Positions 9,559 through 18,898 of a DNA stretch of 64,000 bases are shown piece after piece (position 1 is the first letter of the stretch; each line of letters opens with the position of its first letter). The DNA is from Methylomonas sp. EFPC3. GTDB lineage: Bacteria; Pseudomonadota; Gammaproteobacteria; Methylococcales; Methylomonadaceae. The stretch spans positions 2,728,001-2,792,000 of the forward strand of contig NZ_CP116398.1 of NCBI RefSeq assembly GCF_029643245.1, in the 5' to 3' direction. Under the pieces are notes generated by a model. That model was given only the letters and a program-made list of their open reading frames with translations. It was not told where the DNA came from and did not search any database. Made by a program: the position numbers and the translations under genes.

Positions 9559-10152
9559 TTAAAATTCTTTGGCTTTACCGAGCATGCCGTCAACTTTGCT
9601 TTTGAAACCGGCATTGGACAGATAAAAGATGTAAAGACCGGCAAACAGAACCAATGCATACAGGCCATAGCTGCCTTTGCTGGTCGGTTGGCCGCCACCC
9701 GCTTTGAAGCTCATGTGGGCATCCAAACGTTCGCCGCTATCTTGCAACAGAGTGATGTGGATCAGGTATTTGCCGACTTCGGGCACGCCCTCAGGCAGAT
9801 TCAATACCACGGTGCCAGATTTGTGTTTTTCGGCAGCCTGGAAGAATACGCGTTTGCCTTCCGGCTCTTTGGTGACTTCGAATTCGACGGCCATACCGCG
9901 GTAACGTTGGTCTTGGTAATCGAAGACCAATTGGGTCAGCGAACCGGTGTCGGGAATATTGCCGCAAAATTCTTCGGCCGGATAAGCTTTGGGCTGATAA
10001 GCCGTATAGTGGATCCAGTGGTCTTTTTCCAGTTCGAACTTACATTGGTCGGTATCGGTACCGGCCGCACCGCCGTGCGCCCAAACCGACGCAGAAAAAA
10101 CCAGGCCCAGCAAGCCCAGGAAACCGTTTTTTATCATGCGAGAGCTTTTCAT
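9559..10152 (-). CDS. Exported membrane-anchored protein with N-terminal His, copper-related candidate
   Basis: 197 residues. A signal peptide ends SASVWA, so signal peptidase cleavage would leave His-Gly-Gly at the mature N-terminus, as in CopC, PmoB and other proteins using the N-terminal amine plus His for copper. A beta-rich domain of about 120 residues with two Cys follows, then a single C-terminal membrane helix (about 165-183) and a basic tail. The topology resembles PmoD-type proteins, but I cannot confirm that family. The RBS AGGAAGGGG precedes the ATG. The cupredoxin gene follows on the same strand, supporting a shared periplasmic copper or redox role. Confidence 0.75.
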   Translation of the reverse strand: MKSSRMIKNGFLGLLGLVFSASVWAHGGAAGTDTDQCKFELEKDHWIHYTAYQPKAYPAEEFCGNIPDTGSLTQLVFDYQDQRYRGMAVEFEVTKEPEGKRVFFQAAEKHKSGTVVLNLPEGVPEVGKYLIHITLLQDSGERLDAHMSFKAGGGQPTSKGSYGLYALVLFAGLYIFYLSNAGFKSKVDGMLGKAKEF

Positions 10153-10462
10153 AAATCCCCTTCCTGTATTAGTAAATGCTTTAATTTTTATTATCTTTCA
10201 TGTGGTTATGCATGAAACCTGTTTTCGTCGCCGGCGAATCTAAATGCCTGATTTGGATCGAAACAATGGCTAACTCTAGCACATCGCCCTAGGCAAAGAA
10301 AGGTTGGCGTTCCATACTTGGCGGGCACTATTCGTTGCTTAATTTTTTTTGTCAGCAGTCAAAGACAATCCTTATAATGGGGTTATGATCCGTTCCTCGA
10401 AAAGCCTCCGCCCGATCTTTTCCACCGAATTAACCTCTCTGGTCAATTAACAACCAAATCAT
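10153..10462. other. Divergent intergenic region upstream of pgi
   Basis: About 310 bases between the copper-protein pair (minus) and pgi (plus). It must hold both promoters, but I see no convincing sigma-70 pair or operator. Plus-strand ATTTGCG/GTTATGAT-like segments near 10380 could contribute to the pgi promoter. Confidence 0.4.
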
Positions 10463-12100
10463 ATGTCCAAATTAGTAGACTCTGCCGAATGGAACGCCGT
10501 CAAGCAACACCACCGCGAGATTGCCGGCAAATTTTGCATGAAGGATGCCTTCGACAAAGATCCCAAGCGATTCGACAAGTTTTCGATAACCTTCAACGAT
10601 CTGTTATTCGACTACTCAAAAAATCTGATCACCGATCGGACTCTGCCGCTGTTGATCGAATTGGCCAACCGCGCCCAGCTCTCGGAAAAGACCGAAGCCA
10701 TGTTTTCCGGTTCCATCATTAATACCACGGAAAAACGCGCCGTGTTGCATACCGCATTACGCAACCGCAGCAACAAGCCGATTTATTTCCGCGGCCAGGA
10801 CGTCATGCCGGAAATCAACCAGGTGCTGGCCAGAATGCGGGTGTTTACCGAACAAGTCCGTTCCGGCGCCTGGACCGGTTACACCGGCAAAACCATCACC
10901 GACATCGTCAATATCGGTATTGGCGGTTCCGACTTGGGGCCGAAAATGGTCGATACTGCCTTGGCTCCTTACGGCAAGGAAGGCCTGAAAGCGCATTTCG
11001 TATCCAACGTCGACCAGACCGACATCGTCGAAACCCTAAAACCATTGAACCCGGAAACCACGCTGTTTTTGATTTCCTCGAAAACCTTCACCACCCAGGA
11101 GACCATGACCAACGCCCGCTCGGCCCGCGACTGGTTCCTGAGAGCGGCGCAAGAGCAGGGACACATGTCCAAACACTTTGTCGCGATTTCCACCAACGAG
11201 GCCAAAGTCAAGGAATTTGGCATCGACCTGGAAAACATGTACGAGTTCTGGGACTGGGTCGGTGGCCGTTACTCGTTATGGTCGGTGATCGGCATGTCGA
11301 TCGCGCTGTACATCGGCATGGATAATTTCGAAGAACTGCTGATGGGCGCGCATCTGGCCGACGAACACTTCCGTAGTGCGCCGTTCGAGCAAAACATCCC
11401 GGTGATCATGGGCCTGCTCGGCATCTGGTACAACAACTTCTTCGAAGCCGAAACCTACGCGATTCTGCCGTATGCGCAATCCTTGAAATACTTCGCCGAC
11501 TATTTCCAGCAAGGCGACATGGAAAGCAACGGCAAAAGCGCGACGATCAACGGCGAAAAGGTGGATTACAACACCGGACCGATCATCTGGGGCCAACCCG
11601 GCACCAACGGCCAGCACGCCTTTTTCCAGTTGATCCACCAAGGTACCAAACTGATCCCCGGCGATTTTCTGGCGGCGGCGCAAAGCCATTACGACCTCCC
11701 CGACCACCACGATATCTTGATCTCCAACTTTCTGGCCCAGGCCGAAGCCTTGATGCGCGGCAAAACCGAAGCCGAAGTGCGCCACGATTTAAGCCACGAG
11801 CCCAACCTGGACGACGCCTTGATCGCTTCGAAGATATTCGAAGGCAACAAGCCGTCCAACGCCTTCCTGTTCAAAAAACTGACGCCGCGCACACTGGGCA
11901 TGCTGATCGCGTTTTACGAGCATAAAATCTTCGTCCAGGGCGTCGTCTGGAACATCAATTCCTTCGACCAGATGGGGGTTGAATTGGGTAAAGTGCTAGC
12001 CAAGGCCATTTTGCCGCAATTGAAAAACGACGAAACGGTGACCGACCACGACAGCTCTACCAACGGTCTGATCAACGCTTACAAACGGTTGCGCAAGTAA
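10463..12100 (+). CDS. pgi: Glucose-6-phosphate isomerase
   Basis: 545 residues, full length for the family. It interconverts glucose 6-phosphate and fructose 6-phosphate in the cytoplasm; in a ribulose-monophosphate-pathway methanotroph it would link the RuMP cycle to the oxidative branch and glycogen. The phosphosugar-binding segment [16 protein letters not shown] is near residue 145, [14 protein letters not shown] near 205, and the family signature [18 protein letters not shown] near 375-395. The C-terminal catalytic segment [11 protein letters not shown] is also present. It is transcribed alone and followed by a hairpin at 12154-12182. Confidence 0.98.
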   Translation: MSKLVDSAEWNAVKQHHREIAGKFCMKDAFDKDPKRFDKFSITFNDLLFDYSKNLITDRTLPLLIELANRAQLSEKTEAMFSGSIINTTEKRAVLHTALRNRSNKPIYFRGQDVMPEINQVLARMRVFTEQVRSGAWTGYTGKTITDIVNIGIGGSDLGPKMVDTALAPYGKEGLKAHFVSNVDQTDIVETLKPLNPETTLFLISSKTFTTQETMTNARSARDWFLRAAQEQGHMSKHFVAISTNEAKVKEFGIDLENMYEFWDWVGGRYSLWSVIGMSIALYIGMDNFEELLMGAHLADEHFRSAPFEQNIPVIMGLLGIWYNNFFEAETYAILPYAQSLKYFADYFQQGDMESNGKSATINGEKVDYNTGPIIWGQPGTNGQHAFFQLIHQGTKLIPGDFLAAAQSHYDLPDHHDILISNFLAQAEALMRGKTEAEVRHDLSHEPNLDDALIASKIFEGNKPSNAFLFKKLTPRTLGMLIAFYEHKIFVQGVVWNINSFDQMGVELGKVLAKAILPQLKNDETVTDHDSSTNGLINAYKRLRK

Positions 12101-12153
12101 GCCAAACCAGTCAACACCGCTGGCGTTTGCCGGCGCAGCCCTAGCGGGAGCCG

Positions 12154-12182
12154 CCGCAAAACTCCAGTTTGACGTTTTGCGG
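12154..12182 (+). terminator. Hairpin downstream of pgi
   Basis: A perfect 9-base inverted repeat CCGCAAAAC / GTTTTGCGG with an 11-base loop, 54 bases after the pgi stop. There is no T-run after the stem, so it is only a possible terminator. Confidence 0.35.
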
Positions 12183-12312
12183 CCGACTCTGCCCATCTCC
12201 CCCACTTGGCCAAGTGAATTTTTTAACTGCATCCCAAGGCCCTCGGCGATAGACTGCAATCGGCCGGCAAAAAACCCGGCCACAGCAAATCCACCGACTT
12301 TCGTCGCAAACA

Positions 12313-12359
12313 CCCTCCATAGAGAGGATGTTTGGCTGCGCAGAATATGTTCCAATAGT
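12313..12359 (+). promoter_or_regulatory. GC-rich dyad and candidate promoter of the first LuxR gene
   Basis: An 18-base imperfect dyad (CCCTCCATAGAGAGGATG) at 12313-12330 abuts a possible -35 (TTTGGC, 12331-12336). A 17-base spacer and a possible -10 (AATAGT, 12354-12359) follow. The gene starts at 12406. The same dyad type is seen at 21799, 27306, 48977 and 54566. A LuxR-family protein, perhaps this gene's own product, is the obvious candidate binder (inference). Confidence 0.45.
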
Positions 12360-12405
12360 GAATCCGTCCGCCAGCTGGCGCTCCAGCCCTGCCAAAGGCT
12401 CAGGT

Positions 12406-13521
12406 ATGAAACAAAGCCACGCTTTAGCTTATTTGCGCCAAATCTGTTGCTCAGGCTTGAGCCGTGAGCTCGCGATCGGCGAATTTCTCAAAACCTTGCC
12501 GCTGGTAGTGCCGTCGAACAGCAATACCTTTTCGGTCGGCGACAGCCAATTGAGACCGGTCTACCACATAGCCGGATTCGAATTGGCCGACATGGCGGCC
12601 ACGGCTCCGGAAATTATCGCCGCCTACCATACTCCCGAGCGCCAACGACGCGCCAACGTCTGGTTCGCCTCTCATCCCTGCATCGGCGACCCCAGGGTGA
12701 TGGAACAAGGATTTTATGCGACCGATCTTTACCACCTGATCTACCGCAGATTCGATATGCATCACGTGCTGTGGCTGCCGCTCCCGTTGGACGGCGGCGC
12801 AGCCGGAGTACTTGGGCTTTACCGGCCGCAGCATCAGAAACCGTTCGACGGCCGCGACCAGACCCGGGCGCTGAGTTTATTGCCCTATCTGGCGCATGCC
12901 TTCCGCGCCGGTAACGACAGCAATTTCCAGCTCGGCCCGCCTTGCAGCTCCGGAATGTTGGTGATGGACACTCAAGGCAAGACCGTATTCCAAAGCCCGG
13001 AGGCGACGCGGCTCTTGGAGCTCGCCCGCTACCCCAGGTTACTGCGCGATATGCGCGGTCAGGACCGCCTGCTGGCCAAACTCGCCGAACTATGCCGCAA
13101 TCTGCTCGGCATCTACCGCGGCGAAGATGCGCCGCCACCGTCATTCAGCCATCAAGCCGCCACCGGCCAATATCTGTTCAAAGCCTATTGGCTGAACGGT
13201 TGCGGCGACCAGCCGGAGCGCCTGATCGGCGTGACGGTAGAGTATCGCCAGCCTTTGACGCTGAAACTGCTCAGAGCTCTCCGCGACCAACCGCTGTCGC
13301 CCGCCCAGCGCGAAGTGGCGCTGCTATTGGCCCAGGGCGAACCGTTCGAAAAGATTGGCCAACGCCTGCATATCAAAATGACCACCGTCAGGGACCACAT
13401 CGGCAAAATCTACAACAAACTCAATATTCACCAGCGGGAAGAATTACTGCCTAAGCTGCTGGCGGCCTCCGCAAGCGCTAGCGAACAACTCTACCCGGCC
13501 GAAACGGAGCGGTTTCGATGA
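12406..13521 (+). CDS. LuxR-type transcriptional regulator, paralogue 1 of 3
   Basis: 371 residues from the ATG at 12406, chosen because MKQSHALAYLRQICCSGLS aligns with the N-termini of the two paralogues at 13518 and 17824. The first 230 residues form an uncharacterised, possibly GAF-like sensor region with shared blocks (CCSGLS, EFLKTLP, YRRFDMHHVLWLP). A linker follows, then a LuxR/GerE helix-turn-helix at about 300-365 (LSPAQREVALLLAQG...TTVRDHIGKIYNKLNI). No receiver domain is present, so it probably senses a ligand or protein partner. Its stop overlaps the next paralogue's ATG by 4 bases, giving translational coupling. Confidence 0.88.
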   Translation: MKQSHALAYLRQICCSGLSRELAIGEFLKTLPLVVPSNSNTFSVGDSQLRPVYHIAGFELADMAATAPEIIAAYHTPERQRRANVWFASHPCIGDPRVMEQGFYATDLYHLIYRRFDMHHVLWLPLPLDGGAAGVLGLYRPQHQKPFDGRDQTRALSLLPYLAHAFRAGNDSNFQLGPPCSSGMLVMDTQGKTVFQSPEATRLLELARYPRLLRDMRGQDRLLAKLAELCRNLLGIYRGEDAPPPSFSHQAATGQYLFKAYWLNGCGDQPERLIGVTVEYRQPLTLKLLRALRDQPLSPAQREVALLLAQGEPFEKIGQRLHIKMTTVRDHIGKIYNKLNIHQREELLPKLLAASASASEQLYPAETERFR

Positions 13522-14591
13522 AAAAAAATCACGCAATGGCTTATCTGCGCCAACTTTGCTGTTCCGGACTGAGCAAGGAATTGGTGATCAACGAATTTCT
13601 GCGCACCTTGCCCATCCTGATACCTTCCACCAGCAACGTCTTTTCCGGCGTCGATGCGCAGCTCAGACCGACTTACTGTATTGCCGATTTCGACATGAGC
13701 GAAATGGCCGGCACGATGGTCGAGGTGGTATCGGCGTTTTATACGCCGGAACGCTTAAGCCGGGCCGCAGCATGGCTGAAACGCCATCCGGCGATCACCA
13801 ACCCCTTGCTGCTGGACGACCGCTTTTACCAAAGCGATATCTACAACGTCGTCTACCGCCGCTTCGACATGCACCATGTACTGTGGCTGCCTACCATCGA
13901 CAACGGCAAACCGAATGGCGTGCTGCGCCTGTACCGGCCGAGAACCCAAAAACCCTTCGGCCGCGAGGATCAAGCACTGGCCGGCCAATTGCTCCCCTAT
14001 CTGGCCCACGCGATAAAAGCGGCCAACGACGCCCAGTTCCGCTACGAACGCGAGGCGACTTGCGGAGTGATCGTCATGGACCCGCAAGGCAAAATCTTAT
14101 TTCAAAGCCCGGAGGCGAGAAAGTTACTACACGCCGCATCTACCCCGGCGCTCGACGCCAATCACGACCGGGGAAAAGCCTTGTTAATGACGGAACTGGC
14201 CCGCCTCTGCGCGAAATTACAAGCAGTTTCCCGCGGCCACAGCGCCGCCCCGCCCTGTTACCGCCACACCGGTGCGGCCGGCGAATTTCTGTTCCGGGCC
14301 TACTGGCTGGAAAGCCAAAGCAGCGAGAGCGGCAGCCTGATCGGCATCAGCGCCGAACACCGCGAGCCGCTGAAGCTGAAACTGCTGCGCTCGCTACAGC
14401 ATTCGGCGTTGTCGCCGACGCAAAAGGAAGTGGCAATGCTATTGACGCAAGGCATTTCGTTCGAGCAAATCGGCCAATCGCTGCACATCAAACCGGCTAC
14501 GGTTAAGGACCATGTCGGAAAAATCTACGGCAAACTCGACGTCCGCCAGCGCGACGAGGTATTGCCGAAGTTGCTGGCACTGAGGGCTTAG
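13518..14591 (+). CDS. LuxR-type transcriptional regulator, paralogue 2 of 3
   Basis: 357 residues with the same plan as its neighbour: sensor-like N-terminal region (AYLRQLCCSGLSKELVINEF, RRFDMHHVLWLP) and a C-terminal LuxR/GerE HTH (LSPTQKEVAMLLTQG...ATVKDHVGKIYGKLDV). The ATG overlaps the stop of paralogue 1 (ATGA), so both are made from one message. A tandem duplication with clear divergence suggests the two could form heterodimers or respond to different signals; this is inference. A NarL-type regulator gene follows 119 bases downstream. Confidence 0.88.
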   Translation: MKKNHAMAYLRQLCCSGLSKELVINEFLRTLPILIPSTSNVFSGVDAQLRPTYCIADFDMSEMAGTMVEVVSAFYTPERLSRAAAWLKRHPAITNPLLLDDRFYQSDIYNVVYRRFDMHHVLWLPTIDNGKPNGVLRLYRPRTQKPFGREDQALAGQLLPYLAHAIKAANDAQFRYEREATCGVIVMDPQGKILFQSPEARKLLHAASTPALDANHDRGKALLMTELARLCAKLQAVSRGHSAAPPCYRHTGAAGEFLFRAYWLESQSSESGSLIGISAEHREPLKLKLLRSLQHSALSPTQKEVAMLLTQGISFEQIGQSLHIKPATVKDHVGKIYGKLDVRQRDEVLPKLLALRA

Positions 14592-14710
14592 GCCGCACCC
14601 TCACGGAATATTGGCGACGCGAGCGGTATCGGGCTAACCTAAGCCGCAACCCTCGACTGAATGTCTCGCCGACGGCGGCCACCCGTTACCTTTCAGGACT
14701 TGTCCCAACC

Positions 14711-15361
14711 ATGCAAATATTAATCGTCGACGACCACACCTTGTTTCGGGAAGCGCTGTTGCATGTGTTAAAGCAACTGGACAACAACGTGCTGGTCCAC
14801 GAAGCGGCCAATACCGGCGAAGCCTCGAATCTGCTCAGCCACCGCCGCAATCTGGATTTGGTGTTGCTCGACATCGATCTGCCGGGACAAGACGGCCTCA
14901 GCGCCCTACCCGGCATGCGGGAGCAGGCGCCGACCGTGCCTATCGTGGTTTTGTCCGGCTCGGAAAGCTCGCAGCACGTCAACGCCGCCCTGGAATCCGG
15001 CGCGGTCGGCTACATTCCGAAATCTTGCAGCGGCCACGAGATGTTGACTGCCTTGCGCATCGTGTTGCAGGGCGACATTTACGTTCCGCCGCGCCTGCTC
15101 GGCAAACTCGACGTTGCGCCAACGCTGAAAGTCGAGACCGATGCCGGCCAACACCCGTTGACCGCACGCCAGATCGAGGTACTGGAACTGATGGCGCAAG
15201 GCTTGCCGAATAAATCGATCGCCCGCCGCTTGAATCTGGCCGAAGGCACCGTGAAACTGCATGTCGCAGCGATCTTACGCGCGCTGGATGCCGGCAATCG
15301 CACCCAAGCCGTCACCGCGGCGGCTCGGCTCGGACTGTTGCCGCTGGCCACAGGACTCTGA
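14711..15361 (+). CDS. NarL/FixJ-type response regulator
   Basis: 216 residues: receiver domain at 1-120 with the DD pair (ILIVDDHT), phosphoacceptor Asp54 (LLDIDLPG) and PKSC lysine loop, then a LuxR-type HTH at about 148-210 (LTARQIEVLELMAQG...GTVKLHVAAIL). It ends 11 bases before the convergent stop of the hybrid kinase gene at 15373, making that kinase the obvious partner. It is likely a DNA-binding regulator of nearby extracellular-protein genes, but the target is not shown by the sequence. Confidence 0.92.
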   Translation: MQILIVDDHTLFREALLHVLKQLDNNVLVHEAANTGEASNLLSHRRNLDLVLLDIDLPGQDGLSALPGMREQAPTVPIVVLSGSESSQHVNAALESGAVGYIPKSCSGHEMLTALRIVLQGDIYVPPRLLGKLDVAPTLKVETDAGQHPLTARQIEVLELMAQGLPNKSIARRLNLAEGTVKLHVAAILRALDAGNRTQAVTAAARLGLLPLATGL

Positions 15362-15372
15362 TTCCGGCGAGC

Positions 15373-17466
15373 TCAGTCCCTACCGGGTTTGCTGAGCATA
15401 TACTGCAAGGTACTGCGCAGCTTGGCCGGTTGCACCGGTTTGTGCAGTAACGGAAAACCGCTGGCATCGGCTTCGCGCAAACGTTCCGGCCCGGTATCGC
15501 CGGTGACGATCAGTATCGGCAGCGGATATGCCAACCGGCGGCGCAGTTCCCGCGCCACCTCGATCCCCGACAAATCGCCCGGCAAGCGGTAATCGACGAT
15601 CGCCAATTCGGGCCGCAATTGATGATCGTCGATCTCGGCCAAAGCCTGGTACAGGTCGGCCGCGGCAAACACGCGGCAGCCCCAGCGGCTCAGCAGGCCG
15701 CGCATGCCGTCCCGCACCGCGACATCGTCGTCGATCACCAACAACCGTCTATCCTCCAGCAAATGTAACGGCGACACTGCATTTTGCGGCTCGGGACCGG
15801 GCAAGGTGATCGCGGCTTCCGCCACCAACGGCAGGGTCAAACAGAAACAAGAGCCGTGGCCCAAGCGGGATTTGACTCGAATCTTATGGTTCAACAGTTT
15901 CGCCAGACGCTTGACGATAGCCAAGCCCAAGCCCAACCCTTGCCGGCGGTCGCGGGCCGGATTATGCAGTTGATGAAATTCGACGAAGATCTCGTCGAGC
16001 TGATTGTCCGGAATACCGGGGCCGGTATCGATGACCTGGATTTCGGCACTGCCGCAACGCCGGCGGGCAGCGACCAATACCCGGCCATGCCCGGTATGGC
16101 GTAACGCGTTCCCGATCAGATTGCGCAACATCCGCTCCAGCATGGCCGGGTCGGTGTTGACCAGTAATGGGGCGAGGCGAATCTTGAGCTGGTTGCGGTT
16201 TTCCGCGGCGATCGGCTGAAATTCGCTTTGCAGGCGTTGGAATAAGTCATCCAGCGCGAACGGCTCGATCGCCGGCTTGACCACGCCGGCATCCAATTTC
16301 GATACGTCCAGTAAAGCATTCAGCATCGAATTGATCGCGGCGATCGAGTCGTCGATCTGGGCCAGCAAACCCTGGGTTTCCGGCGCCGCCACCCGGTCCG
16401 ACAATTCGGCGAAGAACAGGCCCAGTGCGTGTATCGGCTGACGCAAATCGTGGCTGGCCGAAGCCAGAAACCGGGTCTTGGCAGCATTGGCCTGTTCGGC
16501 CTCGCGCTTGGCTTTTTCCAAAGCTTGTTCGCGTTTGATCAAATCGCTGATGTCGGTGTAAGTGACAACTCGGCCGCCGTGCGCCAACCCGGATTGGCGG
16601 ATTTCGTAGACCTTGCCGTCAGGACCGCGATAATTGCTCGAGCCTTCCGCGCTGATCGTGATCGGCGGGCTGGCGGCCGCCAATAACTCTGAAAGCCTGG
16701 CATGGCTGTCCACAGTGCCAGCTCCGTCGCCCAGCAAGGTGGTAAATTGGCGGTTCCACATGCGCAGCAGATCGTCCGTATCCGACATCGTGATGCCCTG
16801 CCCCATATTTTCCAGCGCCGTTTCCAGCAACAGGGATTTTTCCTCGGACTCGCGGCGTAAAGCGGCATTTTCGAAATTCAGGCGGAGGGCATGGTTCAGC
16901 ATCCCGGCCAGCCTTAGCGAGCTGGGAATGCTGATAATCGGCAGCACCGAAAAAATGATGGCCGGTACGATGTAGTTGCCGCCGCCTTCGCTTAACAGGA
17001 AATAGTCGATCGCAATCGTCGCCGGAATGTTGACGACCAACACTGCCGGAAAATAGGTAAACCAGGTCAACATGACCCCGACAACCTGAGTAATAGTCGG
17101 CACGGCAATCACCAGCACGTTGACCGGATCGTTGGCATCCAAAAAAAACACCTGGCACATGACCCACCAAAAACCGTTGAGCGCGGCACCCAGCATAATC
17201 AGGCGTTTGAATTTCGGCACGTTGTCGACCAACGCCGTTTTATGCAAGTGGTAATAGTGCAGGACAACCCAGCGAAACAGGTTGATACCCGTCAAAACCA
17301 AAGCCCAAAGCAACAACAGGCCATGGGCGGCAGTCTGCCACAAGCCGACCACAATCAAGATCGTAAACGGCAGCATCACAAAAAACACATATTTGCCCTG
17401 CCGGGTCGTCACCCATAGCCGTTCCACTTCAATTTGCGCTTCGAGATTCCGGTCCGAGTTATTCAT
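15373..17466 (-). CDS. Hybrid sensor histidine kinase with PAS-like and receiver domains
   Basis: 697 residues from the ATG at 17466 (RBS CAGGATC; the further upstream in-frame start lacks support). About six membrane segments occupy residues 25-190. A PAS_7-like domain spans roughly 212-310, HisKA carries His339 in SASHDLRQP, and the HATPase domain has IGNALRHT, DTGPGI and GLGLGLAIV. A C-terminal receiver has phosphoacceptor Asp625 in IVDYRLPG. It belongs to the same subfamily as the kinase at 38591. It is convergent with the NarL regulator and divergent from LuxR paralogue 3 at 17824, so it probably belongs to this regulatory cluster. Confidence 0.93.
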   Translation of the reverse strand: MNNSDRNLEAQIEVERLWVTTRQGKYVFFVMLPFTILIVVGLWQTAAHGLLLLWALVLTGINLFRWVVLHYYHLHKTALVDNVPKFKRLIMLGAALNGFWWVMCQVFFLDANDPVNVLVIAVPTITQVVGVMLTWFTYFPAVLVVNIPATIAIDYFLLSEGGGNYIVPAIIFSVLPIISIPSSLRLAGMLNHALRLNFENAALRRESEEKSLLLETALENMGQGITMSDTDDLLRMWNRQFTTLLGDGAGTVDSHARLSELLAAASPPITISAEGSSNYRGPDGKVYEIRQSGLAHGGRVVTYTDISDLIKREQALEKAKREAEQANAAKTRFLASASHDLRQPIHALGLFFAELSDRVAAPETQGLLAQIDDSIAAINSMLNALLDVSKLDAGVVKPAIEPFALDDLFQRLQSEFQPIAAENRNQLKIRLAPLLVNTDPAMLERMLRNLIGNALRHTGHGRVLVAARRRCGSAEIQVIDTGPGIPDNQLDEIFVEFHQLHNPARDRRQGLGLGLAIVKRLAKLLNHKIRVKSRLGHGSCFCLTLPLVAEAAITLPGPEPQNAVSPLHLLEDRRLLVIDDDVAVRDGMRGLLSRWGCRVFAAADLYQALAEIDDHQLRPELAIVDYRLPGDLSGIEVARELRRRLAYPLPILIVTGDTGPERLREADASGFPLLHKPVQPAKLRSTLQYMLSKPGRD

Positions 17467-17823
17467 GGCTGATCCTGCTGAGCTTGATCGGGAGAGCATT
17501 TTCGCTGGCTGCAGGATAATGGCTGAGCGGCTGCCCTGCAATCGATACGACGGCCTATCTCTTTCGGACTAGCCCCGCAACGCGCCCGGCCGGCTGCCGG
17601 CCGCAAACGGCGGGCAAAGCCCGAGATTGCACGCCCGCCTATCGCTGAGATCGAGACCGACAAAGCCCTAACATAAAAGCCGATTACCCCGAAAGACATA
17701 GGCTGTCAGCCATATTTTCTAGGGCTACCGAATACCAGCATACTTTTTCCCGAAACTGCAAGGCCGGCAAGCGCCAGCGTTTGGCGACCGGCCCAAAACA
17801 ATAACCAGTGGGGGAAATAAGCC
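17467..17823. other. Divergent intergenic region between hybrid kinase and LuxR paralogue 3
   Basis: About 357 bases. GC-rich self-complementary runs (GCCGGC-rich) lie near 17585-17630. The RBS region for the LuxR gene (GGGGGAAATAAGCC) ends the stretch. There is no dyad of the CCC...GGGTA type and no gene that I can support. Confidence 0.5.
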
Positions 17824-18894
17824 ATGAAACAATCTAACGCAATCGCCTATCTGCGCCGGCTGTGCTGTTCGGGTTTGAGTAAGGAGATTGTGATTGCCGA
17901 ATTCTTGCGGGCATTGCCGGCTCTGATTCAATCGCACCACAATACGTTTTCCGGTACCGACGCCAGACTCTACCCGCAGTACCACATCGCCGGCTTCGAT
18001 TTGGCCGGGATGCGCGACACCATTCCGGCCATCGTCGCCGAATTCCACACTCAGGAAAGGCAGCAACGGGCGATTGCCTGGTTTAAAGACCACCCGGCAA
18101 TCGCCGACGCTCGCACCGTCGACCCCGAATTTTACCGTAGCGACATGTACAACTTGGTTTACCGGCCGTTCGATATGCACCACGTGTTATGGATGCCGGT
18201 AGCGCAGAACGGGCGGCCGGTCGGCGTGCTGGGTTTATACCGCAGCAAAAACCAGGCTCCGTTCGGCACCAAGGAACAAATGCTGCTCGGACACGTGCAG
18301 CAATACATCGTCCACGCCTTGGGCAATACCGCCCATGCCGAACCGCAATACAGCGAAAACGGTCGTACCGGTATGATGATCATGAACAGCAAGGGCGAAC
18401 TGCTGAGCCAAAGCCGGGAAGCCGAACAGTTATTAAGTATGGCCAGATTACCCCGCCTGTTGGTCGACGGCCGCCGCGAAGACCGTTTGTTGGGCCGTCT
18501 CTCGCAACTTTGCGCCAATCTCACCGCCGTTTATCGCGGCCAAAACGTACCGCCGCCGCAGTTCTGCCACATCAACCCGTACGGCCGATTTTGGTTCCGC
18601 GCTTACCGCCTGTTCGATTGCCAGGACCAAGGCTCCCAACTGATCGGCGTCACCATCGAACACCAGGAACCGGTGGCCTTGAAAATTCTGCGGGCGATGC
18701 AGGACTTGCCGCTGTCGCCGATGCAACAGGAAGTCGCGCAATGCGTTGCCGAAGGCTTGTCGTACGATCACATTGCCAAACGCCTGCACATCAAACTGAC
18801 CACGGTCAAAGACCACATCGGTAAAATCTACACCAAACTGGATATCGGCCAACGCGAGGAGTTGTTGCCTAAGCTGCTGGCGCAGGCCGGCTAG
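17824..18894 (+). CDS. LuxR-type transcriptional regulator, paralogue 3 of 3
   Basis: 356 residues. Same architecture as the pair at 12406/13518: N-terminal AYLRRLCCSGLSKEIVIAEF, the central RPFDMHHVLWMP block, then the LuxR/GerE HTH at about 290-350 (LSPMQQEVAQCVAEG...TTVKDHIGKIYTKLDI). It sits on the far side of the kinase, so three members of one family surround a NarL/kinase pair. No receiver domain. The conserved FDMHHVLW and CCSGLS blocks suggest a shared ligand fold. A convergent alpha/beta hydrolase gene ends 4 bases beyond its stop. Confidence 0.88.
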   Translation: MKQSNAIAYLRRLCCSGLSKEIVIAEFLRALPALIQSHHNTFSGTDARLYPQYHIAGFDLAGMRDTIPAIVAEFHTQERQQRAIAWFKDHPAIADARTVDPEFYRSDMYNLVYRPFDMHHVLWMPVAQNGRPVGVLGLYRSKNQAPFGTKEQMLLGHVQQYIVHALGNTAHAEPQYSENGRTGMMIMNSKGELLSQSREAEQLLSMARLPRLLVDGRREDRLLGRLSQLCANLTAVYRGQNVPPPQFCHINPYGRFWFRAYRLFDCQDQGSQLIGVTIEHQEPVALKILRAMQDLPLSPMQQEVAQCVAEGLSYDHIAKRLHIKLTTVKDHIGKIYTKLDIGQREELLPKLLAQAG

Positions 18895-18898
18895 CAGC

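Noticed and set aside
17585-17630. GCCGGC-rich stretch as a terminator
   Set aside because: It lacks a clean stem with T-run and lies 5' of both flanking genes.
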